A stretch of 64,000 nt of DNA from Aldehydirespirator sp965219165. Lineage in GTDB: Bacteria > Actinomycetota > Acidimicrobiia > Acidimicrobiales > Aldehydirespiratoraceae. Below, piece by piece: positions 1 to 8,697 of the stretch. The first letter of the stretch is position 1, and each line of letters opens with the position of its first letter. A model generated the notes under the pieces. That model searched no databases. It saw only the letters and a list, made by a program, of their open reading frames with translations, and had not been told where the DNA came from. The translations under genes were made by a program, and so were the position numbers. The stretch spans positions 3,658,001 to 3,722,000 of the forward strand of contig CBDCMW010000002.1 of the NCBI GenBank assembly GCA_965219165.1, given 5' to 3'.

Positions 1-2
1 TG

Positions 3-2000
3 GACTACTTCGAACTCGGCGAAGACGAGTTCGTGCGCCGCTGGCTGCCGCACCGCCGATCCGAGATGAACCGAGAGACGACCGCGGAGTCGTGGCAGGC
101 CATCGTCGAGAGCCTGGACAACCCGCGCCAGCGCGCGCTGGTGGCAGACGACCGCGAAGCCACAAATGCGCTGGTGCTGGCAGGGCCAGGCTCAGGCAAG
201 ACAACAGTGCTGGTGCATCGCATCGCCTATCTGGTCCGATGCAGACGCCAAGACCCCCGAGGCATCCTGGCGCTGGCCTACAACCGTCACGCCGCAGCCG
301 AGATCCGCCGCCGGCTGCGAGACCTCATCGGCAACGACTCCCGCGGCGTGATGGTGCTCACATGCCACGCCCTGGCCATGCGGCTCATCGGCGCGAGCTT
401 CTCCGCCGCCGCGAACCAGCCCCGCAACGAAGACATCGAAGCCGCCCTCAAAGACACCATGAAGAAAGCCACTGCCTTGTTGCGAGGCGAGGAACTGGAA
501 GGCGAAGAGGTGGAGCCGGAGGAGGCCGAGGAATCAAGGACGAGGCTGCTGGCGGGGTTCCGGTGGATACTCGTAGACGAGTACCAAGACATCGGCCCAG
601 AAGAATACGAGCTCATAGCGGCGCTGGCGGGACGGACAGTCTCAGACGTAGACACCCGGCTCACGATCTTCGCCGTTGGCGACGACGACCAGAACATCTA
701 CGCATTCAACGGATCCTCACCGGAGTTCATCCGCCGCTTCGAGCAGGACTACAACGCCAGAACCTCCCTGCTGATCGAGAACTACCGCTCAAGCGGCCAC
801 ATCATCGACGCCGCCAACGCAGTCATCGCGCCGGCACAGCCCCGGATGAAAGCCGACCACGCCATCCGCAGAAACGACCAGCGCAGCAACGACCCACCAG
901 GAGGCATCTGGCAGAGCCTGGACCCCGTCTCCGCAGGCCGCGCACAGATCCTGGCACCCGCCGGCGACGCGATCTCACAGGCGCAAGCCGCGATCGCAGA
1001 GATGGCACGACTGTCGAACCTCACATCGGACTGGGACTGGGCACGCTGCGCGGTCATTGCACGCGAATGGAGCTACCTCGAACCGATCCGCAGCATCTGC
1101 GAATGCGACAACATCCCCGCTCAGCTGGCCAACGAAGGCGACCTGAGCATATGGCACCTGCGCGAAACCCAGTCCCTGAGACATGAAGCCCAGCGGCACG
1201 GCACAGCCCTGATACGCAACGGCGACCTCAAAGCATGGATCGACCGCCAACCCCCCGGACCATGGATCGACCTGCTGACCCAAGCCCTAGAAGAACACGA
1301 ACTCGAAACCGGCGGCGCAGAAGTACCGCCAGCGTCGTTCATCGAATGGCTCGCAGAATGGTGCCGAGACACCCGCCGTCGCCAACGCGGGCTGCTGCTG
1401 TTGACCGCGCACCGCGCCAAAGGCCTCGAATTCGACCATGTGGTCGTGCTCGACGGAGGCTGGAACCGCCGCAGCCGCCAAGAAGACACCGACGCCCCAC
1501 GGCGCCTCTACTACGTGGCCATGACCCGAGCCAAACAGACACTCACCCTGACTCGCCTACAGAATGCCCACCCCTTCCAAAGCCCGCTCAACAACAAGCC
1601 CTCAGTGTTGCGGCGGCCGCAGACCGCGTTGCCGCACCCGACACCGGAGATGGCTCGCCGCTACCGCACCCTCACCCTCAAAGACGTGGACCTGGGCTTC
1701 GCCGGCCGCAAGCCACCCAGCAACCGCGTACATCGCAGCATCAGGATCCTCACACCAGGGGACCGGCTCCAAACACGTCGCCGCCACGACCGCTGGGAAC
1801 TCCTCGACAGCGCCGGGATGCCAGTCGGCGCTCTAGCGCGCAGCTACGACACGCCCGACAACCTGCCCTGCACCCAAGCCAGAGTCGCAGCCGTCGCCAC
1901 CTGGAACAAGGATCGCTCAGACCCCCAGTACCGACAGAACCTGCACTGCGATCACTGGGAGGTCGTCATACCCGAACTCACCTTCGAACCCGCAGATTGA
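3..2000 (+). CDS. UvrD/Rep-type helicase module, probably C-terminal part of a RecQ-UvrD fusion (5' partial)
   Basis: The frame is open from the window edge, so the N-terminus lies outside; the GTG at 33 is probably internal. Superfamily 1 helicase motifs appear in order: Walker A GPGSGKTT, Walker B LVDEYQD, motif III GDDDQNIYAF, motif IV ENYRS, motif V TAHRAKGLEFD and motif VI YYVAMTRAKQTL. These make it an ATP-dependent 3'-5' DNA helicase acting in repair or recombination. The stretch just before Walker A (MNRETTAESWQAIVESL) and the AYNRHAA motif resemble, from memory, the SF1 half of RecQ proteins fused to UvrD; that assignment is inference. About 100 residues after motif VI form a beta-rich tail. 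It could instead be a stand-alone UvrD-like helicase. Confidence 0.85.
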   Translation, partial: DYFELGEDEFVRRWLPHRRSEMNRETTAESWQAIVESLDNPRQRALVADDREATNALVLAGPGSGKTTVLVHRIAYLVRCRRQDPRGILALAYNRHAAAEIRRRLRDLIGNDSRGVMVLTCHALAMRLIGASFSAAANQPRNEDIEAALKDTMKKATALLRGEELEGEEVEPEEAEESRTRLLAGFRWILVDEYQDIGPEEYELIAALAGRTVSDVDTRLTIFAVGDDDQNIYAFNGSSPEFIRRFEQDYNARTSLLIENYRSSGHIIDAANAVIAPAQPRMKADHAIRRNDQRSNDPPGGIWQSLDPVSAGRAQILAPAGDAISQAQAAIAEMARLSNLTSDWDWARCAVIAREWSYLEPIRSICECDNIPAQLANEGDLSIWHLRETQSLRHEAQRHGTALIRNGDLKAWIDRQPPGPWIDLLTQALEEHELETGGAEVPPASFIEWLAEWCRDTRRRQRGLLLLTAHRAKGLEFDHVVVLDGGWNRRSRQEDTDAPRRLYYVAMTRAKQTLTLTRLQNAHPFQSPLNNKPSVLRRPQTALPHPTPEMARRYRTLTLKDVDLGFAGRKPPSNRVHRSIRILTPGDRLQTRRRHDRWELLDSAGMPVGALARSYDTPDNLPCTQARVAAVATWNKDRSDPQYRQNLHCDHWEVVIPELTFEPAD

Positions 2001-2119
2001 CCGACAACCTCCAACAAGTCACACCGCTAGTGATCGTGACCGACAACGGCCCGGCCACGGCCTACGCCGCAGTGTCCGCAGATTCCAGCGCAACGGAAGA
2101 ACCCGCCTCTGCGACGGGA

Positions 2120-2275
2120 CGGGTTCTTCGAAGGCAGGGCAGGGCCGACGCGATCGCACCCAGCAGGGACCGGTCCTCCTCGGCGAGCGCTGGTCAGTTG
2201 TTCTTCCGGCGTAGCACTGTGAGCTCGTGGCGAAGGACGATGATCTCGAGGTTCCTTCGAGCGTCCCGGACGCAC
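2120..2275 (-). pseudogene. Remnant of an integrase-core (IS3/IS481-like) transposase
   Basis: Read on the minus strand, this stretch gives RRNLEIIVLRHELTVLRRK, then an in-frame stop at 2194-2196, then PALAEEDRSLLGAIASALP. That order (a LRHELxVLRR helix followed by a LTxADRxLLxAIxxxLP segment) is the well-known leader of rve-type transposases. No catalytic core follows, and no start or terminal repeat is visible. It is the only recognisable content of the 2001-2423 gap. The match is from memory of the family, so confidence is moderate. Confidence 0.4.
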
Positions 2276-2423
2276 AGCCATGGTTGCCAATGAAGCGAAG
2301 AACCGGTACTGAACACGATGCATGGGCTCCCTGGATGCAAGCGCACCGTGCCTGGTCAGCGCACACGACCGGATTGTGGGCACCCACCGGGACTGAGCCG
2401 GTTGACCTTCGTAGACTAAGGGG

Positions 2424-2639
2424 ATGGGACCGAAGGTCGACACAGCGGATCTGCGGTCCGCTAGCGCAGTTGCCGAGCAACTGGGGCTAGCTCAGTACAA
2501 CAGCGTGACGACGTACATGCATCGCGATGACGATTTTCTCCGTCCAGTCGTCTGCAAGTCGCGTGGACACATCCGGCTTTGGCTGCGGAGCGATGTTGCC
2601 TCATGGAAGACGCGGAGACAGACAAGGGCTGAGGACTGA
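2424..2639 (+). CDS. Small winged-helix/AlpA-like DNA-binding protein
   Basis: A 71-residue protein starting at ATG. It has the layout of AlpA/excisionase-type helix-turn-helix proteins: a helix-turn-helix near residues 12-30 (SAVAEQLGLAQYNSVTTYM), then a wing with RLWLRSDVASW, where the conserved W closes the domain. Such proteins regulate transcription or act as directionality factors of mobile elements. The neighbouring transposase remnant and nucleotidyltransferase pair fit an accessory region. No target site can be recognised. It may be a chromosomal regulator rather than an excisionase. Confidence 0.6.
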   Translation: MGPKVDTADLRSASAVAEQLGLAQYNSVTTYMHRDDDFLRPVVCKSRGHIRLWLRSDVASWKTRRQTRAED

Positions 2640-2902
2640 GGGTGACAGACACACTTGTAGTGAGCCTGTTCAAGCTGAGGCTCGTAGTAGCTCGGGTGGG
2701 CGAGATGGACCGCTCCAAGTGCCATTGCCCGGTGGGGCTCTGCGGCCGCCAGACCGTCGCGGCGGTCCGCACCGAGTGGCCCCGTTCTCCGTCTGGTTTC
2801 TGGGACTGCAAGGACTCACGCGGCGTCGCAGGAAAGTTCGGGGACCTGCGACAGAAGCGGTCCGGGGTGAGGTCCCCGGCGGCGTTGGCCCTCTCCGCTT
2901 GT

Positions 2903-3562
2903 CTATAGCTCGATGCCCGCCGAGGGCCCCGGCCGGCGGCGCTGGCGCGTGTCGAGGGACCGGCGCGAGGCGTGCACACAGTCGCTCAGCCGGTCGTAGT
3001 CGTCGGTGTAGGCGCTGAACTCGTCGGGCTTGATCTCGTCGAAGTACTCAAGGGCGGTGGCCAGATGCTCTCGGCGGAAGCCGAGGTCCTTGCTGGCGGC
3101 GAGTTCGCAGAGCTTGTCGATGTCGAAACGGGTGACCAGACCCTCGAAGTCAATAAAGTCGCGGGCCTCGGCCCGCCCGGCCAGCGCGAGCACCTTGTCG
3201 GCTGCCAGTTCCTCCTCAGTCAGCACGAGTCCCTCCCCGGTGGACAGCGCGGGCATCAGCCGGTAGTCCGAGGCCAGGTCCACGTTGGTGGCCTCGTCGC
3301 CCGCGGCGACGCGTAACCGGGCGAACGTCGGGCCTTCTGACAGCCTGGTCACTGCGAGGCCTTCGGCTTCGAGGGCGGCCTGGGCGGCCTCCAGGAGCGC
3401 TCCCACGCTCTGGGGGTGAGGAGCAAAGAAGTCCAGATCGTTCGTCGGCCGCGCCACTATGCCGCTGACGATGAGCGCCGCGCCGCCGGCAAGCGCGAAC
3501 ACCCCCGACTCCGGGAGCCGCGCAACGACACGGCGGACCTGGTGCTGCAACTCGGTGAGCAC
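2903..3562 (-). CDS. Nucleotidyltransferase-fold protein (AbiEii/DUF6036-like)
   Basis: The protein has an ALAGGAALIVSG segment followed by RPTNDLDFF, the G-G/S...DxD signature of minimal nucleotidyltransferases. A later basic/acidic region (LAADKVLALAGRAEARDFIDF) is typical of AbiEii-like toxins and related transferases. I place the start at GTG 3562, seven bases after the upstream gene's stop, giving 219 residues; a longer frame runs into that gene. Family members are toxins of AbiE-type systems or uncharacterised transferases. The upstream partner is not a recognisable AbiEi, so toxin function is only possible. Asp residues of the metal-binding pair are intact. Confidence 0.65.
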   Translation of the reverse strand: MLTELQHQVRRVVARLPESGVFALAGGAALIVSGIVARPTNDLDFFAPHPQSVGALLEAAQAALEAEGLAVTRLSEGPTFARLRVAAGDEATNVDLASDYRLMPALSTGEGLVLTEEELAADKVLALAGRAEARDFIDFEGLVTRFDIDKLCELAASKDLGFRREHLATALEYFDEIKPDEFSAYTDDYDRLSDCVHASRRSLDTRQRRRPGPSAGIEL

Positions 3563-3569
3563 CGCGTCT

Positions 3570-3920
3570 CTAGCCGATGTGTCCGCGCTCTGTAAGCCAG
3601 TCGCCCCAACGCTCGCGGACGTGCGGCGACAAATACAGCTCGTCCCAGACCTCCACGAGGATGTCAACGTCGATGTAGAAGCGCACGTCGGCTTCGAGGC
3701 CCTCTGTCATCACCCGCGCGTACAAGCGGCGCAAGTCGCGGCGGTCATCCAGGTCGTAGTCATAGGGAGGGCTCCACGCGATGTGCCCCGGCAGCCTGAC
3801 CACACCAGACGCCTTAGGCGCCGTCGGGTCCTCGATGTCGGCCGGGACCGCAACCGGCATCCGCCCCAGAGGCCTCACCCGCGGCGCACTGCCGACATCG
3901 AGCACCGCCTGTTCACCCAT
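3570..3920 (-). CDS. Hypothetical protein coupled to the nucleotidyltransferase
   Basis: About 116 residues from ATG 3920, the likeliest start; an ATG at 3929 is three codons upstream, and the longer frame to 4148 has an unnatural composition. The C-terminal half (DVRFYIDVDILVEVWDELY, then RERWGDWLTERG) looks like a folded acidic domain, and the N-terminus is proline-rich. The stop lies seven bases before the nucleotidyltransferase start, so the two are surely co-transcribed. By position it could be the antitoxin or partner of that enzyme. I recognise no family. Confidence 0.5.
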   Translation of the reverse strand: MGEQAVLDVGSAPRVRPLGRMPVAVPADIEDPTAPKASGVVRLPGHIAWSPPYDYDLDDRRDLRRLYARVMTEGLEADVRFYIDVDILVEVWDELYLSPHVRERWGDWLTERGHIG

Positions 3921-3929
3921 GCAGCCCAT

Positions 3930-4634
3930 TGTAGGTCCAGCACTGGCTTGTGCTGTGGGCTGCGGGTGAGCGGCCCCGATCGCTGGCTGGGATGGGCCGG
4001 GGTCCTCGTCACGGGGTTTGATCGTGTGGGTCGCCGAACAATCACCGCTGCACGAGACGCCCGTGTCGGCCGCAATCTGTGCCATGCGCTTGGACCACAC
4101 GCAAGTCGGCGCCCCCGCGAAGCGACAGCGGGCACCCACAGGGCACACCTGAGCCTGCGCAATACCCGGTGAGGTTCAGAGTGAGCCGCTGGCGAGCGCA
4201 GTGCTTGCGAGTCGGGCTCAGTGGCCGGTGCTTGCGCCCTGACCTCGATCTGAGTGACGGTTGCTCCGACGGCCACACCCTCCGCGTCTGCATCGGCAAA
4301 ATATGGCCTTTTGAACTGGTTGTTTAACTATCGCTGGACTGGCGGTTATTACTTTGCTATATAAGTGTGCGGCAGGGCGAAGCGTCGCTCCCTTTCTACT
4401 AGAAGGCCGCGGCGGGCCATGCGGCGGAGGTTGTGACGGTCGGGATTGAGGTCTTCGTGCCATCTATCCACATCGGCACGAAACCAACGACCTGAGGGGT
4501 GCGGCGCACGGACAGGTTTGTAAGCGGCGAGCCGGTGACGTGCACGCCGGCCACTGCCTCCGTCAGAGCATTGTCGTCGATGGGACCACACCGGGACAAC
4601 GGCAGCTGATCCCGGCCGGCAACGACCTCTCGCG
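3930..4634. other. Intergenic stretch with a possible minus-strand gene scar
   Basis: No convincing gene. A minus-strand reading ending at 4349 (SGRWFRADVDRWHEDLNP followed by RHNLRRMARRGLLVERERR) looks like coding sequence, perhaps a winged-helix or recombinase remnant, but lacks a start and a family match. Around 4300-4370 the sequence is AT-rich and could hold a promoter. Confidence 0.3.
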
Positions 4635-5159
4635 CTACTCGGCGAGCAGTGTGATGCGCCAGGGCGGTTCCTTGAGGGGCTCGTATGAGGCCCACAGCGT
4701 GAGGTGCACTTCGCCGCTGCGGGCGGTGAGCGTGCAGTAGGGGCCCGGCTCGTCGTCCGGCTCGGGCGCAGGGCATTGCTCGTCGATGTCGGTGCCGGTC
4801 CAGCCCGCGCCGACCGCGGCCGACAGCAGGTCTTGCCTGCCGGGAGGCTCCTCTGAGGACCATTCGACCCGAAAGGACGTGCAGCCCGTGCCGGTACAGA
4901 GCAGGCCGGCGCGAAAATCCCTGCGGACTTGCTCGGTCCACTCCGGCGGCGCCACGAACTGCTCGGCGGCCTCAGCCCGACGGGGGTCGTCTGCCGCGCA
5001 GCCCGCCGCGAGCATTGCCGCTGCGATCACAGCGCCGGCCAGCACCGAGCCGATCCGCCTTGCACCAGACCCCCCGAGCCGGTCTGCAGTATGTCTGACC
5101 GGCAAGCGCCAGCCCATGACGAGCGTTCTCATCGCGGCACTAGAAGCCGAGGGCGACAT
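4635..5159 (-). CDS. Putative secreted lipoprotein
   Basis: A 174-residue protein. Residues 30-50 form a hydrophobic segment ending in the lipobox LAAGC, followed by an acidic linker, so a lipid-anchored exported protein is predicted. The mature part contains four cysteines (LLCTGTGC, EQCPAP, YCTLTA) that could form disulfides, and ends in a short beta-rich region. ATG 5159 opens the frame, but the signal peptide would begin more normally at ATG 5132 or 5117. No family recognised. It stands alone, with unrelated neighbours. Confidence 0.6.
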   Translation of the reverse strand: MSPSASSAAMRTLVMGWRLPVRHTADRLGGSGARRIGSVLAGAVIAAAMLAAGCAADDPRRAEAAEQFVAPPEWTEQVRRDFRAGLLCTGTGCTSFRVEWSSEEPPGRQDLLSAAVGAGWTGTDIDEQCPAPEPDDEPGPYCTLTARSGEVHLTLWASYEPLKEPPWRITLLAE

Positions 5160-5358
5160 GTCACCTGGCGGGCTTGTGCGGGCTTGTGCGGCGTCGGGTG
5201 CGAGCCGCTGAGGCTACCGGGTCACCGCTCGTTGGGGTTTGCGACGGTGGCGGGCTCGCTGGCGGTCTGGGCTTGCTGGAGGATCCAAACAAGCCCTGAA
5301 GCTGCTCTGCGCTGAAGGCGACATACTCGAAGTCTGGCGTGGACACCGAGATCCGCGG

Positions 5359-5793
5359 TCAATCTCGGAAGCCGTGCACCGAGATGTTCTCGATCATGGT
5401 GTGATCGAACCACACATCATGGTAGGCGCACGCGTCGGGGGCGTCGGCAACAACTGCGCGACCCCACTTGGAGCTCGGATCCAGCGAATCGACTATGCCT
5501 ATGGGGTGGCGGCACCGGTGCTGCCAGACCCAGCGAGGCACCTCCACGGCGTCGCGGTCGCACAGCGCATGCACGACCGCCGCCACCCGCGCCAGATCCC
5601 ATCGGCGGGCGGTGAAGCGGTCATAGAACCTGTATCTCTTGGGCGCTTGAGCAACCATCACCACACGCTGCTCGGGGTAACACGCCCAGCGTTTGACCAA
5701 CTCTCGCAGAGCCACGATCCTGCCGCGGCCGTCATCGCGTGCCAGCAACGCCGGCAGATCAGCAGCACACAACATTGGATGCGCCTCCTGCAT
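5359..5793 (-). CDS. Conserved hypothetical protein
   Basis: From ATG 5793 the protein is 144 residues with natural composition; the longer frame to 6318 looks like non-coding read-through. Features: LRELVKRWACYPEQRVVM, FYDRFTARRWDLARVAAVVHALCDRD, and a C-terminus with ACAYHDVWFD and ENISVHGFR. The VHALCDR helix and the HDVWFD motif suggest a small folded protein. Similar proteins seem common in Actinobacteria, from memory and without known function. It may belong to a toxin-antitoxin-like set, but nothing here proves that. Confidence 0.5.
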   Translation of the reverse strand: MQEAHPMLCAADLPALLARDDGRGRIVALRELVKRWACYPEQRVVMVAQAPKRYRFYDRFTARRWDLARVAAVVHALCDRDAVEVPRWVWQHRCRHPIGIVDSLDPSSKWGRAVVADAPDACAYHDVWFDHTMIENISVHGFRD

Positions 5794-5986
5794 CGACGCG
5801 TCCCCTTTACCGATGATCTCGGCATGGGCCTGCTGCGGCGCGCGAGACAATTCCACTATAGAGCGCCACTGTACCGGCAGTGACCCACAACAGCCGCAGG
5901 ACAAGCGTCCACGCCACACAGCACAGGGGCACACCGTTGGGCTCAGCGAACCGCGGCGTAGTCGGACACTACGTTTGGACAGCATC

Positions 5987-6133
5987 ATGACCACCGCTGA
6001 ATCGGACCAGACACCGACCGTCGATTCGGGTTTGCGTCGGATCGGGGAGACCGTGGACATGCACGAGTTCGCAGAAGCGCTCGCTGTTGGGAATCGGCTA
6101 TCGGCAACGGTGGCGGAGAGTATGCACGAGTGA
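5987..6133 (+). CDS. Possible 48-residue protein
   Basis: ATG 5987 opens a 48-codon frame ending at a stop at 6133. The peptide is acidic and helix-prone (SGLRRIGETVDMHEFAEALA). It could be the remaining N-terminus of a longer gene, because the integrase scar begins 70 bases downstream on the other strand. The rest of 5794-6206 shows nothing else. Confidence 0.25.
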   Translation: MTTAESDQTPTVDSGLRRIGETVDMHEFAEALAVGNRLSATVAESMHE

Positions 6134-6206
6134 CGAGGTGTGCTACGGGCGGGGCAGTAACAGCCACCCCACCGTGCAACATCTTGCCACCGCCTGTGGT
6201 GAAGCC

Positions 6207-6542
6207 CTATTGCAGCTGCACGTGTTCTGCCCACGTCTTCATGAGCGGTCGGCGCCGGTCGAGCATGTCGGAGCGCTGGTAGGCGCCTTCGACGCCTTTG
6301 ACGGCGTGTCCCAGACACATCTCCGCGAGGTCACGGGGCACGCCGGTGTCTGAGCACCATGACCGGAACGCGGCCCTCATGCCGTGGGGGGTGCCGTCGA
6401 TGGCGAGTTCTCGCATCAGCTTGGGGAACGACTCGTTTGTCAGTGCCCGCCCGGTGGTCGGGCTCGGGAACGCCAGCCCTTCGTCGCTGCTGACGCTGCG
6501 GGCTTCCGTGAGCACTGCGAGCGCTCGGGCTGACAGTGGCAC
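6207..6542 (-). pseudogene. C-terminal fragment of a phage-type tyrosine integrase
   Basis: The 111 residues cover only the end of a tyrosine recombinase catalytic domain. Visible are the HxxR box (PHGMRAAFRSWCSDTG), the second His (CLGHAVKG) and the catalytic Tyr in VEGAYQRSDMLDRR. This is the layout of P4-type integrases. The N-terminal arm, the core-binding domain and the first catalytic Arg are missing, and the divergent neighbour starts right behind it. It is therefore a relic of an integrated element, not an active integrase. Confidence 0.75.
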
Positions 6543-6573
6543 CCGGTGAGCTGTGCGCCGCTACGGTGCCGGC

Positions 6574-7785
6574 ATGGACGCGGCACCGCTGGACGGCCGC
6601 GACGACACCGGCAACGGCGACGACGGCACCGGCAGCGACGGCGACGGCGACGACCACCAACGCTCGTGGCGGGCCGCGACCGGACTCATCGGCGTGCTGG
6701 CAGCCCTGATCGCCGTGCTGTGGCTGTTGAGTCTCACCAGCGACGACAGGAGCGACACCACCAGCGACGACGAGACAGCGCTGGACGAGGACCGCTTCGT
6801 TGCACCGACCACTAGTAGCCCCCTCCGGCAGGCCGAGAGCACGGTCGAAGTAGCCGCGAAGGGTGACGAGCCGCCCAGCGCGGGGCCGCCCGAACCGTTC
6901 AGCGACCTGGACGGCCGGCTCGTCTATCTCAGCGGCAGCCACGTGGCGATGGTGGACCTGGCGACGGGAGGGCTGCAGCGCCTGCCCATCGAGCCGTCCG
7001 GGTCGGTGCTGGCGCTCGGCGACTTGGAGCTGCTCACCGACGGCAAGCGCACAGTCGGCCTGTCCTTGGCGGACGACCCACCGACCGCGGTGCTCGTCAC
7101 CTCCGGCGCGGAGTTGGTGCCTTCGACCGAGCCGCTGGTGGACTTCTGGGTGATCAGCCGGCCCGACGGCCCCGACGGAGCCATACGGCTGAATGCCTGG
7201 CAGGACTATGGAGCCCTCACCGGCCAGCTGCGAGCGCCCTCGGGCTCCGAGGTGCTGGTGGTTCGCGGCACTGGCCTACTCGTGACTCCGCCGGTGGGCA
7301 GGACATTCCGGCCGAGGTTCGGGGGGTTCGAAGTCGTCAGCGAGCACAGGCTCCTCGCTGCGAGCGACCAGCTGCAAGTGGAGCAGCGCTGCAACGAGGA
7401 GCTCTCCTGCATGGTCGTGGTCGTGGACGCCGCCACTGGACGGGCTGAGGAACTGCCCGAGGAATTCGTCGCCGAGCTGGCCCAAATATCGGTGTCACCC
7501 GACGGACGCTGGCTGCTCAACGACACCAGCCCGGCGTGGCTCTTCGATCGACGGACCGAGCAGGTGCGCCTGCTGGACGGGGGCGGCTACGGCCGGCCGC
7601 TGTGGTCCGGCGACTCGGCCTCGGTCGCCTGGCTGACCACCGACCGGACACCGACGCTGGTTGTCGCCGAGTTGGAGCCGTCCGAAGGAGACAAGGGTTG
7701 GCTCGTCGTCGAGCTGGCCGGCTTGAACACGGATCCCTCGCCGGGGTCGTCGTTCCTGCTCGAAGCGACCGTCAGCCGGCGGTGA
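6574..7785 (+). CDS. Single-pass membrane protein with a propeller-like extracellular part
   Basis: ATG 6574 is preferred over GTG 6553; the product is about 403 residues. An acidic Gly/Asp-rich N-terminus is followed by one membrane helix near residues 37-56 (LIGVLAALIAVLWLLSL), an acidic linker and about 290 residues outside the membrane. That part shows repeated short strands such as GRLVYLSGSHVAMVDLATGG, ISVSPDGRWLL and RPLWSGDSASVAWL, the style of WD40/YVTN beta-propellers. No enzyme motif is seen. It overlaps the convergent DM13 gene by 14 bases. Function unknown; a sensor or scaffold role is possible. Confidence 0.65.
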   Translation: MDAAPLDGRDDTGNGDDGTGSDGDGDDHQRSWRAATGLIGVLAALIAVLWLLSLTSDDRSDTTSDDETALDEDRFVAPTTSSPLRQAESTVEVAAKGDEPPSAGPPEPFSDLDGRLVYLSGSHVAMVDLATGGLQRLPIEPSGSVLALGDLELLTDGKRTVGLSLADDPPTAVLVTSGAELVPSTEPLVDFWVISRPDGPDGAIRLNAWQDYGALTGQLRAPSGSEVLVVRGTGLLVTPPVGRTFRPRFGGFEVVSEHRLLAASDQLQVEQRCNEELSCMVVVVDAATGRAEELPEEFVAELAQISVSPDGRWLLNDTSPAWLFDRRTEQVRLLDGGGYGRPLWSGDSASVAWLTTDRTPTLVVAELEPSEGDKGWLVVELAGLNTDPSPGSSFLLEATVSRR

Positions 7786-8593
7786 GCTCAGCGGCTCCGA
7801 AGACCACGCCGAAGCGCACGCACCAGATCGCCACCGTGGAGTAGCGGTCGAGGTCGAGCCCGACAGGGATCTCGTAGTTCTGCGCGCCGACGTTGCCCTT
7901 GAGGTCGCCTAGATCGACGAAGTCGTCGTCGAATGCGCCCGCCGGCGCGTCGGGCGGGGCGGCCGACAGGTACACGTTCAGGTCGGGACCGTTGTCGGTG
8001 CGGAAGTCCTCGAGTCGCAGGAAGCGCTGGCCGCTGCCGTCGCCGAGGACCTGGGCATCGCCCTCGGTGGGGTGCGAGCGGTCGATGAACGAACCGGACG
8101 CCTCCAACACGATCTGCGGCTCGGCGGGCGCGGGCGGTGCCGTCGTTGCCGCGCTCTCCGCGGGAGCCTCCTCTTGGGAGGACTCGGCGCTCTCTGCGGA
8201 CGGCTCCCCGCCCGTGGCTGCGTCGGTCTGCTCCGAGACAGCCTCGGCGCCATCCGGCTCCACAGACACCGACTCGTCGCCGTCCCCCGTCGCGGATGCC
8301 GGCTCACTGTCCGGCATCTCGTCAGGCATCGGCTCGTCCACCTCGATGTCCTTGGGCAGGTCCTGCTCGGCCATGGCCTCGTTCATGGCGTCGGCCTGTT
8401 CCTGGGTCGTCTCGTCTCCCTCCATGCCCGACGGAGCCGGGCCTGCGGCGAACGGGAGAGCCTCGTCTACCTCATCGTCGATGAAGTAGGTCTGGAACGC
8501 GAAGAAGCCGAAGAACAGCCACGCCCCCACCCCCGCCAGAACGACTGCAGTCGGAAGCGCCCAGCGCCAGTGCCGTGTGATCCATGACCTCAT
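7772..8593 (-). CDS. Membrane-anchored DM13 domain protein
   Basis: Start at ATG 8593 (MRSWITRHW), just before the membrane helix; an upstream ATG at 8626 is less likely. One hydrophobic segment (VVLAGVGAWLFFGFFAF) anchors the protein. A long acidic Ser/Ala/Glu-rich linker spans roughly residues 50-165. The C-terminal 100 residues form a DM13 domain: FRTDNGPDLNVYLS, DLGDLKGNVGAQNYEIP and the cysteine in STVAIWCVRFGVVFG. DM13 domains are thought to take part in redox chemistry at the cell surface; only the domain assignment is firm. Confidence 0.8.
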   Translation of the reverse strand: MRSWITRHWRWALPTAVVLAGVGAWLFFGFFAFQTYFIDDEVDEALPFAAGPAPSGMEGDETTQEQADAMNEAMAEQDLPKDIEVDEPMPDEMPDSEPASATGDGDESVSVEPDGAEAVSEQTDAATGGEPSAESAESSQEEAPAESAATTAPPAPAEPQIVLEASGSFIDRSHPTEGDAQVLGDGSGQRFLRLEDFRTDNGPDLNVYLSAAPPDAPAGAFDDDFVDLGDLKGNVGAQNYEIPVGLDLDRYSTVAIWCVRFGVVFGAAELTAG

Positions 8594-8697
8594 CACTTCA
8601 ACGTATCGCCGCCGGAGGCCGAACATTTCAGCGTTCTTGACCGGCTCGACGGGGCCGGCGGCCTGCCGGTCATGCTCCCTCCGATAGCTTCGTGCAG

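Noticed and set aside
2642..2908. An 88-codon frame between the AlpA-like and nucleotidyltransferase genes
   Set aside because: Composition is not protein-like beyond a few residues and there is no ribosome site; I could not support it.
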